Assembly: GCF_003363755.1 (NCBI RefSeq)
Contig: NZ_CP031396.1
Location: forward strand, 930,001-994,000
Reading direction: 5' to 3'
DNA: 64,000 nt
DNA from: Pseudomonas protegens
Lineage (GTDB): Bacteria; Pseudomonadota; Gammaproteobacteria; Pseudomonadales; Pseudomonadaceae
The position numbers and the translations under genes were made by a program. Of the stretch, positions 21,525-31,828 are shown piece after piece (the first letter of the stretch is position 1; each line of letters begins with the position of its first letter). The notes beneath the pieces were generated by a model. It was not told the DNA's origin and made no database searches. It saw only the letters and a program-made list of their open reading frames with translations.

Positions 21525-22216
21525 GCGAGAGATCGCCAGGCAAGGTCCTGCGGACCTTGTCGCAGCCTCGCCACAGGCTCGGCAGCGGCTACAGCCACCC
21601 CTGGGCGATCGTGTAGCCGCTGCCGCAGGCTGCGTACGGCTGCGCAGCAGACGCAACGATTGCAAGTCCGCCCGGGTGGTCGCCAGGTGATCGCCAGGCA
21701 AGGTCCTGCGGGCCTTGTCGCAGCCTCGCCACGGGCTCGGCAGCGGCTACAGCCACACCTGGGCGATTGTGTAGCCGCTGCCGCAGGCTGCGTACGGCTG
21801 CGCAGCAGACGCAACGATTTCAAGTCCGCCCGGGCGGGCGGCAGGTGATCGCCAGGCAAGGTTCTGCGGACCTTGTCGCAGCCTCGCCACAGGCTCGGCA
21901 GCGGCTACAGCCAAACCTGAACGATCGTGTAGCCGCTGCCGCAGGCTGCGTACGGCTGCGCAGCAGACGCAACGATGTCAAGTCCGCCCGGGGTGGTCGG
22001 CAGGTGATCGCCAGGCAAGGTCCTGCGGACCTTGTCGCAGCCTCGCCACGGGCTCGGCAGCGGCTACAGCCACACCTGAGCGATCGTGTAGCCGCTGCCG
22101 CAGGCTGCGCAGCAGACGCAACGATTTCAAGTCCGCCCGGGCGGGCGGCAGGTGATCGCCAGGCAAGGTCCTGCGGGCCTTGTCGCAGCCTCGCCACAGG
22201 CTCGGCAGCGGCTACA
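21525..22216. repeat. Tandem array of five ~158-bp REP-containing units
   Basis: The core GATCGCCAGGCAAGG recurs at 21531, 21689, 21847, 22006 and 22154, giving periods of 158, 158, 159 and 148 bp; the last unit lacks a GTACGGCTGC-type block of about 10 bp. Each unit carries a REP (GTAGCCGCTGCCGCAGG, forward at 21613, 21771, 21929 and 22088) and an inverted partner ending GGCAGCGGCTAC, so each can form a long REPIN-like hairpin. The array fills the space between the convergent porin and LysR genes and holds no gene. A diverged copy lies at 57724-57974. Confidence 0.92.
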
Positions 22217-22235
22217 GGGTCATGTATGCAGGACC

Positions 22236-23141
22236 TCAATCGACCAGGGCGTAGTGCTGCATTGCGCGGGCAAGCATTTCCTGGCATTTCAGGGTGGCCA
22301 CCGACAGGGGGCGGTTGCGCACCACGCACAGGTCGACGCGGATCCGCTCCAGGGACTCGTCGTCGATCGGCACCGCCACCAGGCCATCCCCCAAGTCCCG
22401 GGCCTCGGCATCCACCTGGGGCAGGATCAGCACCGCCGCGCGCTGGCGGGCCAGGCTTTTCTGCACCTCCAGGGAACTGGTGGTGAACACCGGCAGAATG
22501 CTCACCCCGCGCTTCTTCGCCGCCCCTTCCAGGGCCTGGCGCACGCCGTAGGCCGAATCGGGAATCGCCAGGGGCTGGCCCTGCAGGTCCGCCAGGCGAA
22601 TGCTCGGACACTGGGCAAACGGGTGCTCGGCGCTGACCAGCACCCGGTGCCACAACTGGCAATGGGCGGTCACGTCCACCTCGGCCCGCTCCGGCAGGTA
22701 GAAGGCCAGGCCCAGATCGGCCTCGCCGCTGCACAGGGCATCCAGGGTGGCGCCGGCACTGGCGATGACGATGTTGAAGGTGACTTTCGGATGGGCCCGG
22801 TTGAACGCCGCAAGCACCGGCGCCAGCACGCTGGAAACGATACTTTCCGACACATGGATGCTGACGTTACCCGCTACCTGGCTCTGGCGACTGGCGATCA
22901 CGTCGCGCACCTGATCGAAGCCGCGCAAGGTCGAGCTGACCTGCTCGGCCAGGCACTCGCCTTCCACCGTCAGGCGGATGCCCCGCGGGCCGCGCTCGAT
23001 CAGCGCAGTGCCAAAGAAGTGCTCCAACTGCTCGATCTGCCGGCTCACGGCGGTAGGCGTCACGTACAGGCGCTCGGCCGCCTGACGCAGGGAGGCACAC
23101 CGGGCCACCTCGTGGAAGTAACGCAACGCTCGTAACTGCAT
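22236..23141 (-). CDS. LysR-type transcriptional regulator
   Basis: A 301-residue LysR regulator. The N-terminal winged helix-turn-helix (about 1-60, LRYFHEVARCASLRQAAERL ... TPTAVSRQIEQLE) is followed by the periplasmic-binding-like effector domain (about 88-295). The ATG at 23141 (MQLRALRYFHEV) is the family's usual start; the longer frame to 23183 adds unrelated sequence. It converges with the amidase-MFS-porin group across the repeat array and is the most likely local regulator of it, by proximity only. It is divergent from a lipoprotein gene. Confidence 0.88.
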   Translation of the reverse strand: MQLRALRYFHEVARCASLRQAAERLYVTPTAVSRQIEQLEHFFGTALIERGPRGIRLTVEGECLAEQVSSTLRGFDQVRDVIASRQSQVAGNVSIHVSESIVSSVLAPVLAAFNRAHPKVTFNIVIASAGATLDALCSGEADLGLAFYLPERAEVDVTAHCQLWHRVLVSAEHPFAQCPSIRLADLQGQPLAIPDSAYGVRQALEGAAKKRGVSILPVFTTSSLEVQKSLARQRAAVLILPQVDAEARDLGDGLVAVPIDDESLERIRVDLCVVRNRPLSVATLKCQEMLARAMQHYALVD

Positions 23142-23341
23142 GGCCACAGGCCCCCTCGCTGAACGGATCCAGCAGGCACGCAATTACTGCGCCAGCCCTT
23201 GGCCAATCGCTCCTGACTCCGCGGATGTCACACAAAAGATTGATCTGCACGGTGCCCCTGCCTAACCTGCTAGAGCGCCGACGCCTCCTTCGGCAAGCAC
23301 CATTCCCCGCGCCCTGGCCGGCCCGTTTGCAAGGATTTTCC

Positions 23342-23815
23342 ATGAACACTCTGCCCCGCACCGCATCCCTAGCCTCACTTCTCGCCGCTCTGGCGCTGCT
23401 CGGCGCCTGCTCCAGCGTGACCCGGGAAATCAGGCAGGAACCCACCATCACCTCCGCCGGCATCCTGGCCTTTCGCGATATCTGCCTGAAATCCGCGCCG
23501 TCCTTCGCCGGTGCCGAAACCGCCGCCCGGGCCCATGGCATTCTTGAACTCACCGATGCCGGCTTCGCCAAGATGGGCATGAACGAGGACCAGACCCTGG
23601 GGGTCCAGGTCCAGGCCGGCAAGGAATGCGCGATCACCACCCCGAGCCAGAACGACAGCTCGCTGACCCAGCAGTTTCTGAGCATGGCCGGCAAGTTCTC
23701 CAGCACCCCGCTGGCACAGAGCGTGCCGACCAAGATCACCCTCGACGGGCAGACCTTCATCCTCATGCACGATCGCCGTGGCGGTGAAGCCTATGTGATG
23801 CTCAAGGCGCCGTAA
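23342..23815 (+). CDS. Small lipoprotein, function unknown
   Basis: A 157-residue lipoprotein with signal peptide and lipobox LLGAC (lipidated C23). The mature part has two further cysteines (in FRDICLKSAP and GKECAITTP) and the segment SFAGAETAARAHGI. It looks like the NMCC_0638-type lipoproteins annotated in pseudomonads, but I cannot verify this. AAGGA lies before the ATG at 23342. Location: outer or inner membrane, periplasmic face. Confidence 0.75.
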   Translation: MNTLPRTASLASLLAALALLGACSSVTREIRQEPTITSAGILAFRDICLKSAPSFAGAETAARAHGILELTDAGFAKMGMNEDQTLGVQVQAGKECAITTPSQNDSSLTQQFLSMAGKFSSTPLAQSVPTKITLDGQTFILMHDRRGGEAYVMLKAP

Positions 23816-24196
23816 TAGCTACTGAACGGCGCCCAGGACCTGCCGCCCCGCCAGCCTCAGCCCCGAGCGGCTGAGGACACTGCGCAAACTTCCCACTTGA
23901 GTACAGCGCTCACAGACTGCGCGCGCGCCCTGGCAAGAAGCGTCTTGGATATTTACCAGTCGCTTCTTGCGCGAATCTTTTGCCCGTTTTTCTGAACTAA
24001 CATGCTTGCGCTGTTTACCAAGCCTTCACTCTCTTGGGGTTACGCCGCGGTCTCCGCGACCCTGCAAAACATCGTTGACCCCATGCAAAAGAGTCATCGG
24101 GCCTATGACTTCCACAATAAAAGCAGTGACTGCCGAGTGACCCATTTTACGCAACGAGCCCTAACAGCTCTGACCAGGGTTTCTTCCGAGGACCCC
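23816..24196 (+). promoter_or_regulatory. Regulatory region of first Roc-type regulator, with palindromic operator
   Basis: This 381-bp gap contains CAAGAAGCGTCTTG at 23934-23947, a 13/14 match to the perfect palindrome at 27352. A further inverted half CGCTTCTTGC lies at 23961-23970. No credible gene is present. The operator lies 250 bp before the regulator's start codon, so the transcript probably has a long leader. Confidence 0.5.
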
Positions 24197-24823
24197 ATGA
24201 AAAAAAGACGCGTGCTTATCGTCGACGACCATCCCATCATCTGCGCCGCGGTCAGCGAGCTGCTTGAAGAGAACGGCTACAAGCCCATCGGCGAGTCCTC
24301 CGACGGCTTCGACGCACTGGACAAGATTCACAAGCTGCGTCCGGACTACATGCTGCTGGACATTTCCCTGGACAACCTGGATGGGCTATCGGTCCTGCAA
24401 CGCATTGCATTGGACCAACTGGAGGTCAAGACCCTGGTATTCACCGCCAATCGCGCCAGCACCTACGGCGTGCGCTGCATGCAGGCCGGGGCCATGGGTT
24501 TCATCAGCAAGAGCGCCGGCCTGCAGGAACTGGTCAAGGGCCTGAATGCCCTGGCCGACGGCTATCTGTATTTCCCCAAGGAAGTCCTGGAGATGTACCG
24601 GGGAATCGGCCACGCCGCCAATGACGCACTGAACAACCTGACCAACAAGGAACTGGTGATCCTGCAATTGCTGGCCAGCGGCTACAGCAACCTGGAAATC
24701 GCCAGCAAGCTCAACCTGAGCAACAAGACCATCAGCGGGCACAAGATCAATGTGCTGAAGAAACTCGGGGTGCGCACCACCATCGAACTGGCCACCATCG
24801 CCAAGGAGATGGACCTGCTGTGA
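24197..24823 (+). CDS. LuxR/NarL-type response regulator (RocA-like), copy 1
   Basis: A 208-residue DNA-binding response regulator. The receiver domain (1-120) has acidic pocket D10/D11 and phosphorylation site D55 (YMLLDISL). The LuxR/GerE helix-turn-helix (about 140-205) has LTNKELVILQLLASGYSNLEIA and KTISGHKINVLKKL. The ATG at 24197 (MKKRRVLIVDDH) has GAGGA upstream; longer in-frame starts are rejected. It is clearly paralogous to the regulator at 27517. It converges with the EAL gene 22 bp away and probably acts in the fimbrial control circuit. Confidence 0.9.
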   Translation: MKKRRVLIVDDHPIICAAVSELLEENGYKPIGESSDGFDALDKIHKLRPDYMLLDISLDNLDGLSVLQRIALDQLEVKTLVFTANRASTYGVRCMQAGAMGFISKSAGLQELVKGLNALADGYLYFPKEVLEMYRGIGHAANDALNNLTNKELVILQLLASGYSNLEIASKLNLSNKTISGHKINVLKKLGVRTTIELATIAKEMDLL

Positions 24824-24845
24824 GCGGTGCCGGCCCGCAGTGGCA

Positions 24846-26075
24846 CTAGCCCTGACGGATCAGCCGCAGCGGCGGGCTGTCCGTGGCCAGCAGCCGGGCC
24901 AGCGCCGCCCCCTTCATCGGCCTGTGGAACAGATAACCCTGAGCCGCATCGATTCCCAGGCGCTGCAGATGCCGGCGCTGCTTCTCGGTTTCGATGCCCT
25001 CGGCCACCAACTCCAGGTCGAGCGAACGGGCCAGCCCCACCAGGGCCTCGATGATCCGGGTTTCCTTGTGCCCCAGGGCACTGGCGACAAAGCCCGAGTC
25101 GAGCTTGATCTGGCCGAAGGGAATGTCCGCCAGACGCATGATCGACGAATGCCCGGTGCCAAAGTCGTCGAGGGACAGGCGTACCCCGCTGTTGAGCAGA
25201 ACGCTGATGTTCTCGATGCTCTGCATGTCCAGGGTCAGGGCCTGGCGCTCGGTGATCTCCAGGGTGACCTGAGTCTTGGGCACCCCGGCGGCGTCGATCT
25301 GCTGCAACACCCGGGCGGCAAACTCGGGGTCGGTCAATTGACTGGCCTCGATGTTGTAGGAAAACACCAGGGCCTCGCCGCCCGGCGTGCCCTGCAATTG
25401 CCGTTGCACCTGCAGCCCCTGGTGCACCAGGCACTCGAACAACTGGCGATGCCGCGACGGACTGTCGAACAGGTCGAGGAAGAATTGCGGCCCCAGCACG
25501 CCCTTGTCGGGATGCTGCCAGCGGGCCAGGACCTCGACACCGGTGATGCGTCGGGTGCGCAGGCACACCTGAGGCTGGAAGTAGGGAATGAACTGCTGCG
25601 CGGCCAGGGCCTGAAACACATCCCGTTGCGCCACCCAGTCGTTGCTGGCGGGAGGGCGTTTCGGCGCGGCCAGGGTGTGCTTGTGCACCGCGCGCTTGAC
25701 GGTCAGGGCCTTGAGCAGCAAGCCGCTGATCTGCGTGGTGTCCAGGTCGCTGTAGCTGCCGGCGCAGTACTTGCCCGAATGTGCGCGGAAATTCGCCAGC
25801 CCCCAGCGGATGGGCGCATCCAGGGCCTCGCATTCGATCATCGAGAAAAAGCCGTAGTGCTCGCAGAGCCGGCGCAGGTAGTAGATGGCCGTCAGCGACT
25901 GCAGGGAATCGCAGATCACCAGGTCCAGTTCATCCAGCTCGGGCGGGAACTGCGCCCATTGGCTTTCCTGACCGATCACCTGAACCCGGGCAACCCCGGA
26001 GGCTGTGAGTATTCTTGAAAGGCGTCGAACCCGAAAAGCGTTCGAACACAACAGCAGTACGCTCAACGTCGACAT
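24846..26075 (-). CDS. EAL-domain c-di-GMP phosphodiesterase with degenerate receiver (RocR-like)
   Basis: A 409-residue cytoplasmic protein. The EAL domain (about 150-395) retains the residues needed for c-di-GMP hydrolysis: E181-VLAR, N241, E273/E276 (LEITE), D303-D304 (DDFGTG), K324, E359 (EGIE) and Q379 (QGYLF). The N-terminal ~100 residues look like a receiver with an Asp at position 56 (LVICD) but lack the paired acidic residues (VLLLCSNA instead of DD), so it is probably not phosphorylated normally. The layout resembles RocR/PvrR. ATG at 26075 with GGAGC upstream. It lies 146 bp downstream of the adhesin gene on the same strand. Confidence 0.88.
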   Translation of the reverse strand: MSTLSVLLLCSNAFRVRRLSRILTASGVARVQVIGQESQWAQFPPELDELDLVICDSLQSLTAIYYLRRLCEHYGFFSMIECEALDAPIRWGLANFRAHSGKYCAGSYSDLDTTQISGLLLKALTVKRAVHKHTLAAPKRPPASNDWVAQRDVFQALAAQQFIPYFQPQVCLRTRRITGVEVLARWQHPDKGVLGPQFFLDLFDSPSRHRQLFECLVHQGLQVQRQLQGTPGGEALVFSYNIEASQLTDPEFAARVLQQIDAAGVPKTQVTLEITERQALTLDMQSIENISVLLNSGVRLSLDDFGTGHSSIMRLADIPFGQIKLDSGFVASALGHKETRIIEALVGLARSLDLELVAEGIETEKQRRHLQRLGIDAAQGYLFHRPMKGAALARLLATDSPPLRLIRQG

Positions 26076-26221
26076 CAAGACAGCTCCGGAAAAAAATCAT
26101 CCTATCCAAAACAGCTTCGCTTGAACTCAGGACGCTTCCTGAATCGGAGCAAGAGCTTTCCGAGTTCATGCCCTTGCCGGCCCCACCGCCCCCCAGGGGC
26201 GGGTGTGACCAGTCGCTGCGG

Positions 26222-27277
26222 TTACTTGTAGGTCAGGGTAAAGGCCGCCCGGGCATTGGCCTTGCCCGGCTCGGGGCCTGCCGCCGAATCGGAGGTCTGG
26301 ATGTAGCGGGCCTTGAGTTCGATGTTCATTTGGCTGCCGCTGAGACGGGCCATCGATACCTCCTGCCCCAGGGTCAAGGGGGTGACGCCATCCTTGCGCA
26401 GGACCTGCACCGCCACGCCCTTGGCGGTGGAGTCCGACGTCAGGCCGAGAATGCCCCGATGGGCGTCGAGGATCGCCGAACCCTGGACGCCCTCCAGGCG
26501 CAGGTGGGCGTTGGCGTTCTGGTAGTAGTTCCAGCCCTGATCCGTCGGGTAGGTGCCCGCCGTACAGTTGGTCAGGGGAATGACCACATCCTTGCTGTCC
26601 ATGTGGCTGTCCTTGCCGTTGAACTGGCGACGCATGACCTCGCCCATGGGCACTTCGAGGTAGGTGTTGGCGCCGCCGGCCAAGGAGCACTCCGAGCGCA
26701 CCACAGTGGCGAGCAGGAACACGCTGTGGAAACGGCGGTTGCCAGACCAGAACGCCACTGCCGATTGACTGTTACTGACCTGCGAGCTGCCCATGGGAAT
26801 ATCATTGCTGACTTTGATCAGGGTGAAGCGGGTTTCCACCGGATCAACGATACGCAAGGCCTGGGTATTGCTCAGTTTGAACGGGACCAAAGGATGTGCC
26901 CCGCTGACGTTGATCCAGTGCGTCATGCTGCGACCGGGGGCACTGATCACCACGCCGACGCCGGGCACATTGGTCTTGAGGATGGTGGCCTTGCTCAAAT
27001 CCAGCCCCGTGAACGGTGGCAGGGTGATGCCCGTCACTCTGGGCCAGGCATTGAGTCGAGTCTCCCACAGATCGCCATGGCGACATTCAATCTCGCTGGA
27101 GTGCTTGTAAGTGAAACTGGCATTGGCCGTGCCGATCACCGAACCGATGGGCGCATCACGGGGCACATACTGAGTGCCCATGTCGAAGTCCAGATACTTT
27201 TCAGTATCACCACCGGTGCAATCGGCCCAGGCGCCGCCACTTATGCAACAAAGCAAAAACAATAATCGACCGTGCAT
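26222..27277 (-). CDS. Fimbrial tip adhesin (chaperone-usher family)
   Basis: A 351-residue secreted protein with signal peptide (MHGRLLFLLCCISGGAWA) and a two-domain build: an N-terminal receptor-binding-type domain (about 19-190) and a C-terminal pilin domain (about 195-351). The pilin domain ends in the typical ARAAFTLTYK with a penultimate Tyr. Four cysteines can form the usual disulfides. It is transcribed away from the second response regulator and is separated from the pilin-chaperone-usher genes by the regulator and sensor genes. AGAGG precedes the ATG at 27277. Confidence 0.82.
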   Translation of the reverse strand: MHGRLLFLLCCISGGAWADCTGGDTEKYLDFDMGTQYVPRDAPIGSVIGTANASFTYKHSSEIECRHGDLWETRLNAWPRVTGITLPPFTGLDLSKATILKTNVPGVGVVISAPGRSMTHWINVSGAHPLVPFKLSNTQALRIVDPVETRFTLIKVSNDIPMGSSQVSNSQSAVAFWSGNRRFHSVFLLATVVRSECSLAGGANTYLEVPMGEVMRRQFNGKDSHMDSKDVVIPLTNCTAGTYPTDQGWNYYQNANAHLRLEGVQGSAILDAHRGILGLTSDSTAKGVAVQVLRKDGVTPLTLGQEVSMARLSGSQMNIELKARYIQTSDSAAGPEPGKANARAAFTLTYK

Positions 27278-27516
27278 TAACTGCCTCTGATGCTCTTTTC
27301 CAGCACAACTAAAAGAGTCAACAGGCTAACAAAAGCACCCGCCAAAAAATCCAAGAAGCTTCTTGTAGAAAACCAAGAACATCCTTAAAAGTCCGTCAGC
27401 GCACTGCTCTTTAGAACCGTCCAAGAGGGTGCGCAGGTATAATTCGGATGTTAAACCGGAGCTTTATCCTATACCGCTATAAACACTCTCCAAGTAAGAA
27501 TCAGAATGAGGAAACC
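27278..27516. promoter_or_regulatory. Divergent adhesin/regulator promoter with perfect 14-bp palindrome
   Basis: CAAGAAGCTTCTTG (27352-27365) is a perfect palindrome in AT-rich DNA. A direct half-site CCAAGAAC lies at 27373-27380, 22 bp in phase after CCAAGAAG at 27351, and another CCAAGAGG at 27421-27428. It is probably the binding site of the local LuxR-type regulators. Confidence 0.55.
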
Positions 27517-28140
27517 ATGACGAGAACCGTACTGATCGTGGATGATCACCCGATTATCTGCGGGGCAATCAGAGTCACGCTGGAGCAACATGGCTATCAG
27601 GTCGTTGCCGAATCAACCGATGGCCTGGACGCCCTCGCCAAGATCCGCAGCCTGGCCCCGGAGTACCTGCTGCTGGATATCGGCCTCGATAGCCTGGACG
27701 GGCTGTCGGTGCTGCAACGCATCCACTCGGAAAACCTCAAGATCAAGACCCTGGTCTTCACCTCGCAATTGGCCAGCACTTATGCGGCCCGCTGCATGCA
27801 AGCCGGAGCCCTGGGCTTCATCAACAAGAGCGCCAACATGGATGAACTGGTGAAGGGGCTCAACACCATCAATGACGGTTATCTTTACTTCCCCAAGGAA
27901 GTACTGGCCCATTACATGGAACACGGCCAGAACAACGAGTCGGCTTCGCAGAGACTCACCAATAAGGAAATCATCGTTTTGCAACTACTGGTCCAGGGAC
28001 TGAGTAATGTGGCCATCGGTGAACGCCTGCACTTGAGCAACAAGACGGTCAGCGGACACAAGATCAACATTCTTCGCAAGTTGGGGGTACGCACTACCAT
28101 AGAGCTGGCCGGCATAGCCAAAGAAATGAATCTGCTTTGA
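27517..28140 (+). CDS. LuxR/NarL-type response regulator (RocA-like), copy 2
   Basis: A 207-residue response regulator paralogous over its whole length to the one at 24197. The receiver has D9/D10 and phosphorylation site D54 (YLLLDIGL). The output domain has [22 protein letters not shown] and [23 protein letters not shown] at 27517 with GAGGA upstream; the 23 codons before it in frame are leader. The sensor kinase gene starts 10 bp after its stop, so this is its cognate regulator in one operon. Confidence 0.92.
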   Translation: MTRTVLIVDDHPIICGAIRVTLEQHGYQVVAESTDGLDALAKIRSLAPEYLLLDIGLDSLDGLSVLQRIHSENLKIKTLVFTSQLASTYAARCMQAGALGFINKSANMDELVKGLNTINDGYLYFPKEVLAHYMEHGQNNESASQRLTNKEIIVLQLLVQGLSNVAIGERLHLSNKTVSGHKINILRKLGVRTTIELAGIAKEMNLL

Positions 28141-28150
28141 CCTGCGCCCT

Positions 28151-31100
28151 ATGAACCCCATCTACCTGACGCTACTCCTGACTCTGTTCACGGCCCTGCT
28201 GCCCGCCGTTGTCCAGGGTGCCGACCCCTTCCAGTTATCGTCACGGGGACAAGCCCTGCAGTTCTCCGCCCAGGTCACCGAGCAAGACCGGGCCTGGCTC
28301 AGCCAGCGCAAGCCGGTCAGAATCGGCGTGACCTACCCCGACTACCCGCCGCTGACCATCTTCACCGAGAAAAAACAGCTGGAGGGCATCCTTGCGGAAA
28401 ACCTGCTGGCGCTGCAGAAAGTCCTCAACATCCGCTTCGAGATCAGCAGCTATCCGGACCGCATGAGCGCCTTCAAGGCACTGCAAGCGGGAGAAATCGA
28501 TCTGGTGGATGCCGCCACCCAACCGGAGGCGGAAAAGTACGGCGTACAAATCTCCTCGCCCTACGCCTATACCCAGATCGCCCTGTATTCCACCACCGGC
28601 AGCCTGCTTGACGTGGACCTGCGCGATCCCGCGGCACAGATTTCCTCCACCCCCGACGGCTTCATCGACGAGAACACCTTCAAGATCTTCCGCAGCGCCA
28701 CCATCAAGAACTACCAGTCGCCCTATGACGCCATCGCCGCCGTGCTCAAGGGGCAAGCCCAGGCCTACCTGGGCGACACCGTCAGCACCAACTACCTGCT
28801 GAACCAGAGCTTCAACAATCAGCTGGTGACCAACATCAGCGTCAACGGCCTGGAGGCCTACATCGGCTTTGCCTACACCGGGCAAAACCGGCGCCTGGTC
28901 TCGATCCTCAACCAGCAGCTGCAGTCGCGCAGCCGCTGCCAGATCATCCGGATGGTCAACTGGTGGGTGGTGACCCTCAAGTGCAGCGATGACGAATTCG
29001 TCAGCGTGCTCAACAACGAGGAAAAGCAGCTGCTGCAGAGCAAGAGGCCCTTCCGGATCGCCGTCAGCGAAGACCTCGCGCCCTACGCGCTGTTCGACAA
29101 CAGCGGCCAGTTCGGCGGCACCATGTCCGACATTCTGGAACTGGTGCGCCTGAACTCCGGACTGCGCTTCGAGATCGTCCGCACCCGCTCGGTGCACAAG
29201 GCCATGGAACTGCTCGACAAGGGCGAAGTGGACCTGGGAATCATGTCGGAAACCGACTCGCGGGATCGCAAGTACCTGTTTACCCGCCCGGTCATCACCA
29301 CGCCCTATACCCTGATCACCCGAAACAACGGCCCCGAGGAGTTCAACCTCAAGGACAGTCCCGAGCAGAGCATCGCCCTGCCCACCTCCGACGCCCTGCT
29401 GGAACACATCCGCCAGAACTACCCGCACCTGAAGATCCACACCACCGACAACGTCGCCGACTCCCTGAACCGGGTACGCGACGGCGGCAGCGACTTCACC
29501 CTGACCTCCACCAACCAGGCCCGCTACTACCTGTCCTACAAATACGAGGACGCGCTGAAAGTCTCGGGCCTGCTCAAGGGCGTTAACGCACGGATCGGCC
29601 TCGCCAGCCAGCCGCAGAACAAGGTGCTGATTTCCATCATCGAAAAGGCCCTGCTGCGCATTTCCCCGAGCGAGACCGCGGCCATTTCCGGACGCTGGCG
29701 GGCCAACGCCGCCACCGACAACAAGTACTGGGAACAGGTGACCCTGCGGGTCTATCAGGTGCTCAGCGCCTCCTTCGTCCTGCTTCTGGCCACCTGCATC
29801 TGGATCCTTTACCTGCGCAAGCTGATCTTCAAGAAATCCATCGTGCGCAAGCAATTGCAGGAGCGCCTGAGCCTGATCCAGAACATCGTCGACAGCATTC
29901 CCCACCCGATCTACGTGCGTGACCGTGACGGCGAGCTGTTGCTGTTCAACACCCCCTACGCCCAGACCTTCGTCCCCGGCGCCACCTCCAGCACCAACAG
30001 CAAGGTCCTCGACGCGCTGCTCAGCCGCACCGTGGTCAATCAATGGCAGCACGACTATGAGCAGGTGGTGCGATCGGGCAGCGCGATTGCCCGAGACCAG
30101 ACCCTGCACCTGGGCGGCCAGAGCCTGGATATCTACCACTGGATCCAGCCGCTGCGCGACGATCAGCAGCAGGTGTTCGGCGTGGTCTGCGGCTGGCTGG
30201 ATATCGGCGATCGCCTGCGCATCCTCGAAGAACTGCGCCAGGCCAAGGAGGCCGCCGACCGGGCCAACAGCGCCAAGTCGACCTTCCTGGCCACCATGAG
30301 CCACGAAATCAGGACCCCGATGAATGCCATCATCGGCATGCTGGAGCTGGTACTGACCCGCAAGGCGCCCCAGGGCAAGAACCTCGAATCGCTGCAATTG
30401 GCCCACGAGGCGGCCGTCAGCCTGCTGGAGCTGCTGGGGGGCATCCTGGATATCTCCAGCATCGAATCCGGGCAGACCCGCCTGCACCTGGAAACCTGCA
30501 CCCTGCGGCAGATAGTGACCTCGATCCGCGGGATCTTCGACAGCCTGGCGACCCGCAAGGGCTTGTCGATCATCACCCACTTCGATGCCTGCGCCGACCT
30601 GCCATTGCGCCTGGACCGGCTGAAGATCAAGCAGATCCTCTCCAACCTGATGAGCAACGCGATCAAGTTCACCGACAGTGGCGACATCACCCTGCGGGTC
30701 CAGGGCGTGGCGCTGGGCGAACAGCGCTTCGCCTTCTCCATCAGCGTGCAGGACACCGGCCCGGGCATCGATCCGGCCGACATGGCCAGCCTGTTCACGC
30801 CCTTCTCCCGGGTCACCGTCAACCGCAACAGTGGCGCCGGCATCGGCCTGTGTATCTGCCAGTCGCTGAGCCGGATCATCGATGGCGACCTGCTGGTGGA
30901 CAGCAGCCCGGGCAAGGGCACCACCATGACCCTGACCGCCTGCGCCGAAGAAGCCCCCCACAGCGACACCCCACTGGCGCTGCCCAAGAGCGAACCGGCG
31001 GCGCCCATCCAGCGGCGCCTGAAGATCCTCATCGTCGAGGACCACCTGCCGAGCCTGACCCTGCTCAAGGAGCAGATCGAACTGCTCGGCCACCTGCCGA

Positions 31101-31741
31101 TCCTGGCCCACGACGGGCTTGAGGCGCTGTTCATCTGGGAGGACAACGAGGTCGACCTGATCATCACCGACTGCAACATGCCGGAGCTGGACGGCATCGG
31201 CCTGACCGAAGAGATCCGCCGCCTGGAACAGCAGATGCGCATGCCCCCCTGCACCATCATCGGCACCACCGCCAGCGCCCGGGGCGAGGACATGCAGGCC
31301 GGCCTCGCCGCCGGCATGGATGCCTGCCTGCTCAAGCCCTTGAGCGTGTCGATGCTGGCCCGCTACGTGCCGCTGTTCAGCGAGAGCAGGACGCCGCAGG
31401 AAGTGGAAGACGGCAGTTCGGCGCTGTTGCTGTTCAACCTGCCGGAGGACAAGCGCCGCAGCCTGCTGGGCCACCTGATCGTCTGCAATCAGCAGGACCT
31501 TCACGCCCTGGAGGAGGCCATGGCCCGCCTCGACTTCAAGACCCTGGCCAGCCAGGCCCACAAGCTGAAAAGCTCGGCGCAGATGATGCAGTCCGACGCC
31601 CTGCTGCGCTTGTGTGAGACCCTGGAGCAAGCCCTGGCGGACAACGCCGCCGTCGACACCCTGGCCCATCTGTGCCAGGAGGTCAGGACCCTGATGGAAC
31701 AGCTCAACAGCACCCTGGCCACTTCCGCCCAGCCGCATTGA
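28151..31741 (+). CDS. Unorthodox hybrid sensor kinase, BvgS/RocS type
   Basis: A 1196-residue membrane sensor. Order: signal peptide (1-24); two periplasmic SBP_bac_3 (venus-flytrap) domains, about 45-270 and 290-520; one transmembrane helix at about 538-556; a PAS-like domain, about 580-690; HisKA with H718 ([10 protein letters not shown]); HATPase with N, G1 and G2 boxes ([22 protein letters not shown]); receiver with D1007; and an HPt domain with H1137 (AHKLKSSA). It would run a four-step phosphorelay to the regulators at 27517 and perhaps 24197. This architecture is that of BvgS/EvgS and of RocS1, which controls Cup fimbriae in P. aeruginosa. Confidence 0.93.
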   Translation: MNPIYLTLLLTLFTALLPAVVQGADPFQLSSRGQALQFSAQVTEQDRAWLSQRKPVRIGVTYPDYPPLTIFTEKKQLEGILAENLLALQKVLNIRFEISSYPDRMSAFKALQAGEIDLVDAATQPEAEKYGVQISSPYAYTQIALYSTTGSLLDVDLRDPAAQISSTPDGFIDENTFKIFRSATIKNYQSPYDAIAAVLKGQAQAYLGDTVSTNYLLNQSFNNQLVTNISVNGLEAYIGFAYTGQNRRLVSILNQQLQSRSRCQIIRMVNWWVVTLKCSDDEFVSVLNNEEKQLLQSKRPFRIAVSEDLAPYALFDNSGQFGGTMSDILELVRLNSGLRFEIVRTRSVHKAMELLDKGEVDLGIMSETDSRDRKYLFTRPVITTPYTLITRNNGPEEFNLKDSPEQSIALPTSDALLEHIRQNYPHLKIHTTDNVADSLNRVRDGGSDFTLTSTNQARYYLSYKYEDALKVSGLLKGVNARIGLASQPQNKVLISIIEKALLRISPSETAAISGRWRANAATDNKYWEQVTLRVYQVLSASFVLLLATCIWILYLRKLIFKKSIVRKQLQERLSLIQNIVDSIPHPIYVRDRDGELLLFNTPYAQTFVPGATSSTNSKVLDALLSRTVVNQWQHDYEQVVRSGSAIARDQTLHLGGQSLDIYHWIQPLRDDQQQVFGVVCGWLDIGDRLRILEELRQAKEAADRANSAKSTFLATMSHEIRTPMNAIIGMLELVLTRKAPQGKNLESLQLAHEAAVSLLELLGGILDISSIESGQTRLHLETCTLRQIVTSIRGIFDSLATRKGLSIITHFDACADLPLRLDRLKIKQILSNLMSNAIKFTDSGDITLRVQGVALGEQRFAFSISVQDTGPGIDPADMASLFTPFSRVTVNRNSGAGIGLCICQSLSRIIDGDLLVDSSPGKGTTMTLTACAEEAPHSDTPLALPKSEPAAPIQRRLKILIVEDHLPSLTLLKEQIELLGHLPILAHDGLEALFIWEDNEVDLIITDCNMPELDGIGLTEEIRRLEQQMRMPPCTIIGTTASARGEDMQAGLAAGMDACLLKPLSVSMLARYVPLFSESRTPQEVEDGSSALLLFNLPEDKRRSLLGHLIVCNQQDLHALEEAMARLDFKTLASQAHKLKSSAQMMQSDALLRLCETLEQALADNAAVDTLAHLCQEVRTLMEQLNSTLATSAQPH

Positions 31742-31780
31742 CCCTGGGCGCACCAAGCCCGGGTGCAGAGCCAAACAAAA

Positions 31781-31804
31781 GCCCGCAAGCCGAAGCTTGC
31801 GGGC
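31781..31804 (-). terminator. Terminator of the fimbrial operon (shared convergent gap)
   Basis: Perfect 10-bp stem GCCCGCAAGC / GCTTGCGGGC. In the minus-strand RNA the loop is UUCG and TTTTGTTTGG follows, a textbook intrinsic terminator for the usher end. It lies in the 87-bp gap between the convergent sensor and usher genes. Confidence 0.88.
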
Positions 31805-31828
31805 CGGGTCTGACGCCGGGACCGGGCG

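Noticed and set aside
21767..22734. Frames of 239-304 residues running through the repeat array
   Set aside because: They arise from a repeat period of 158-159 bp lacking stop codons in some frames; no start signals or domain, and the LysR gene occupies the right part.
28241..31774. 1177-residue minus-strand frame opposite the sensor kinase
   Set aside because: Antisense shadow; the plus strand carries all kinase, receiver and HPt motifs in order.
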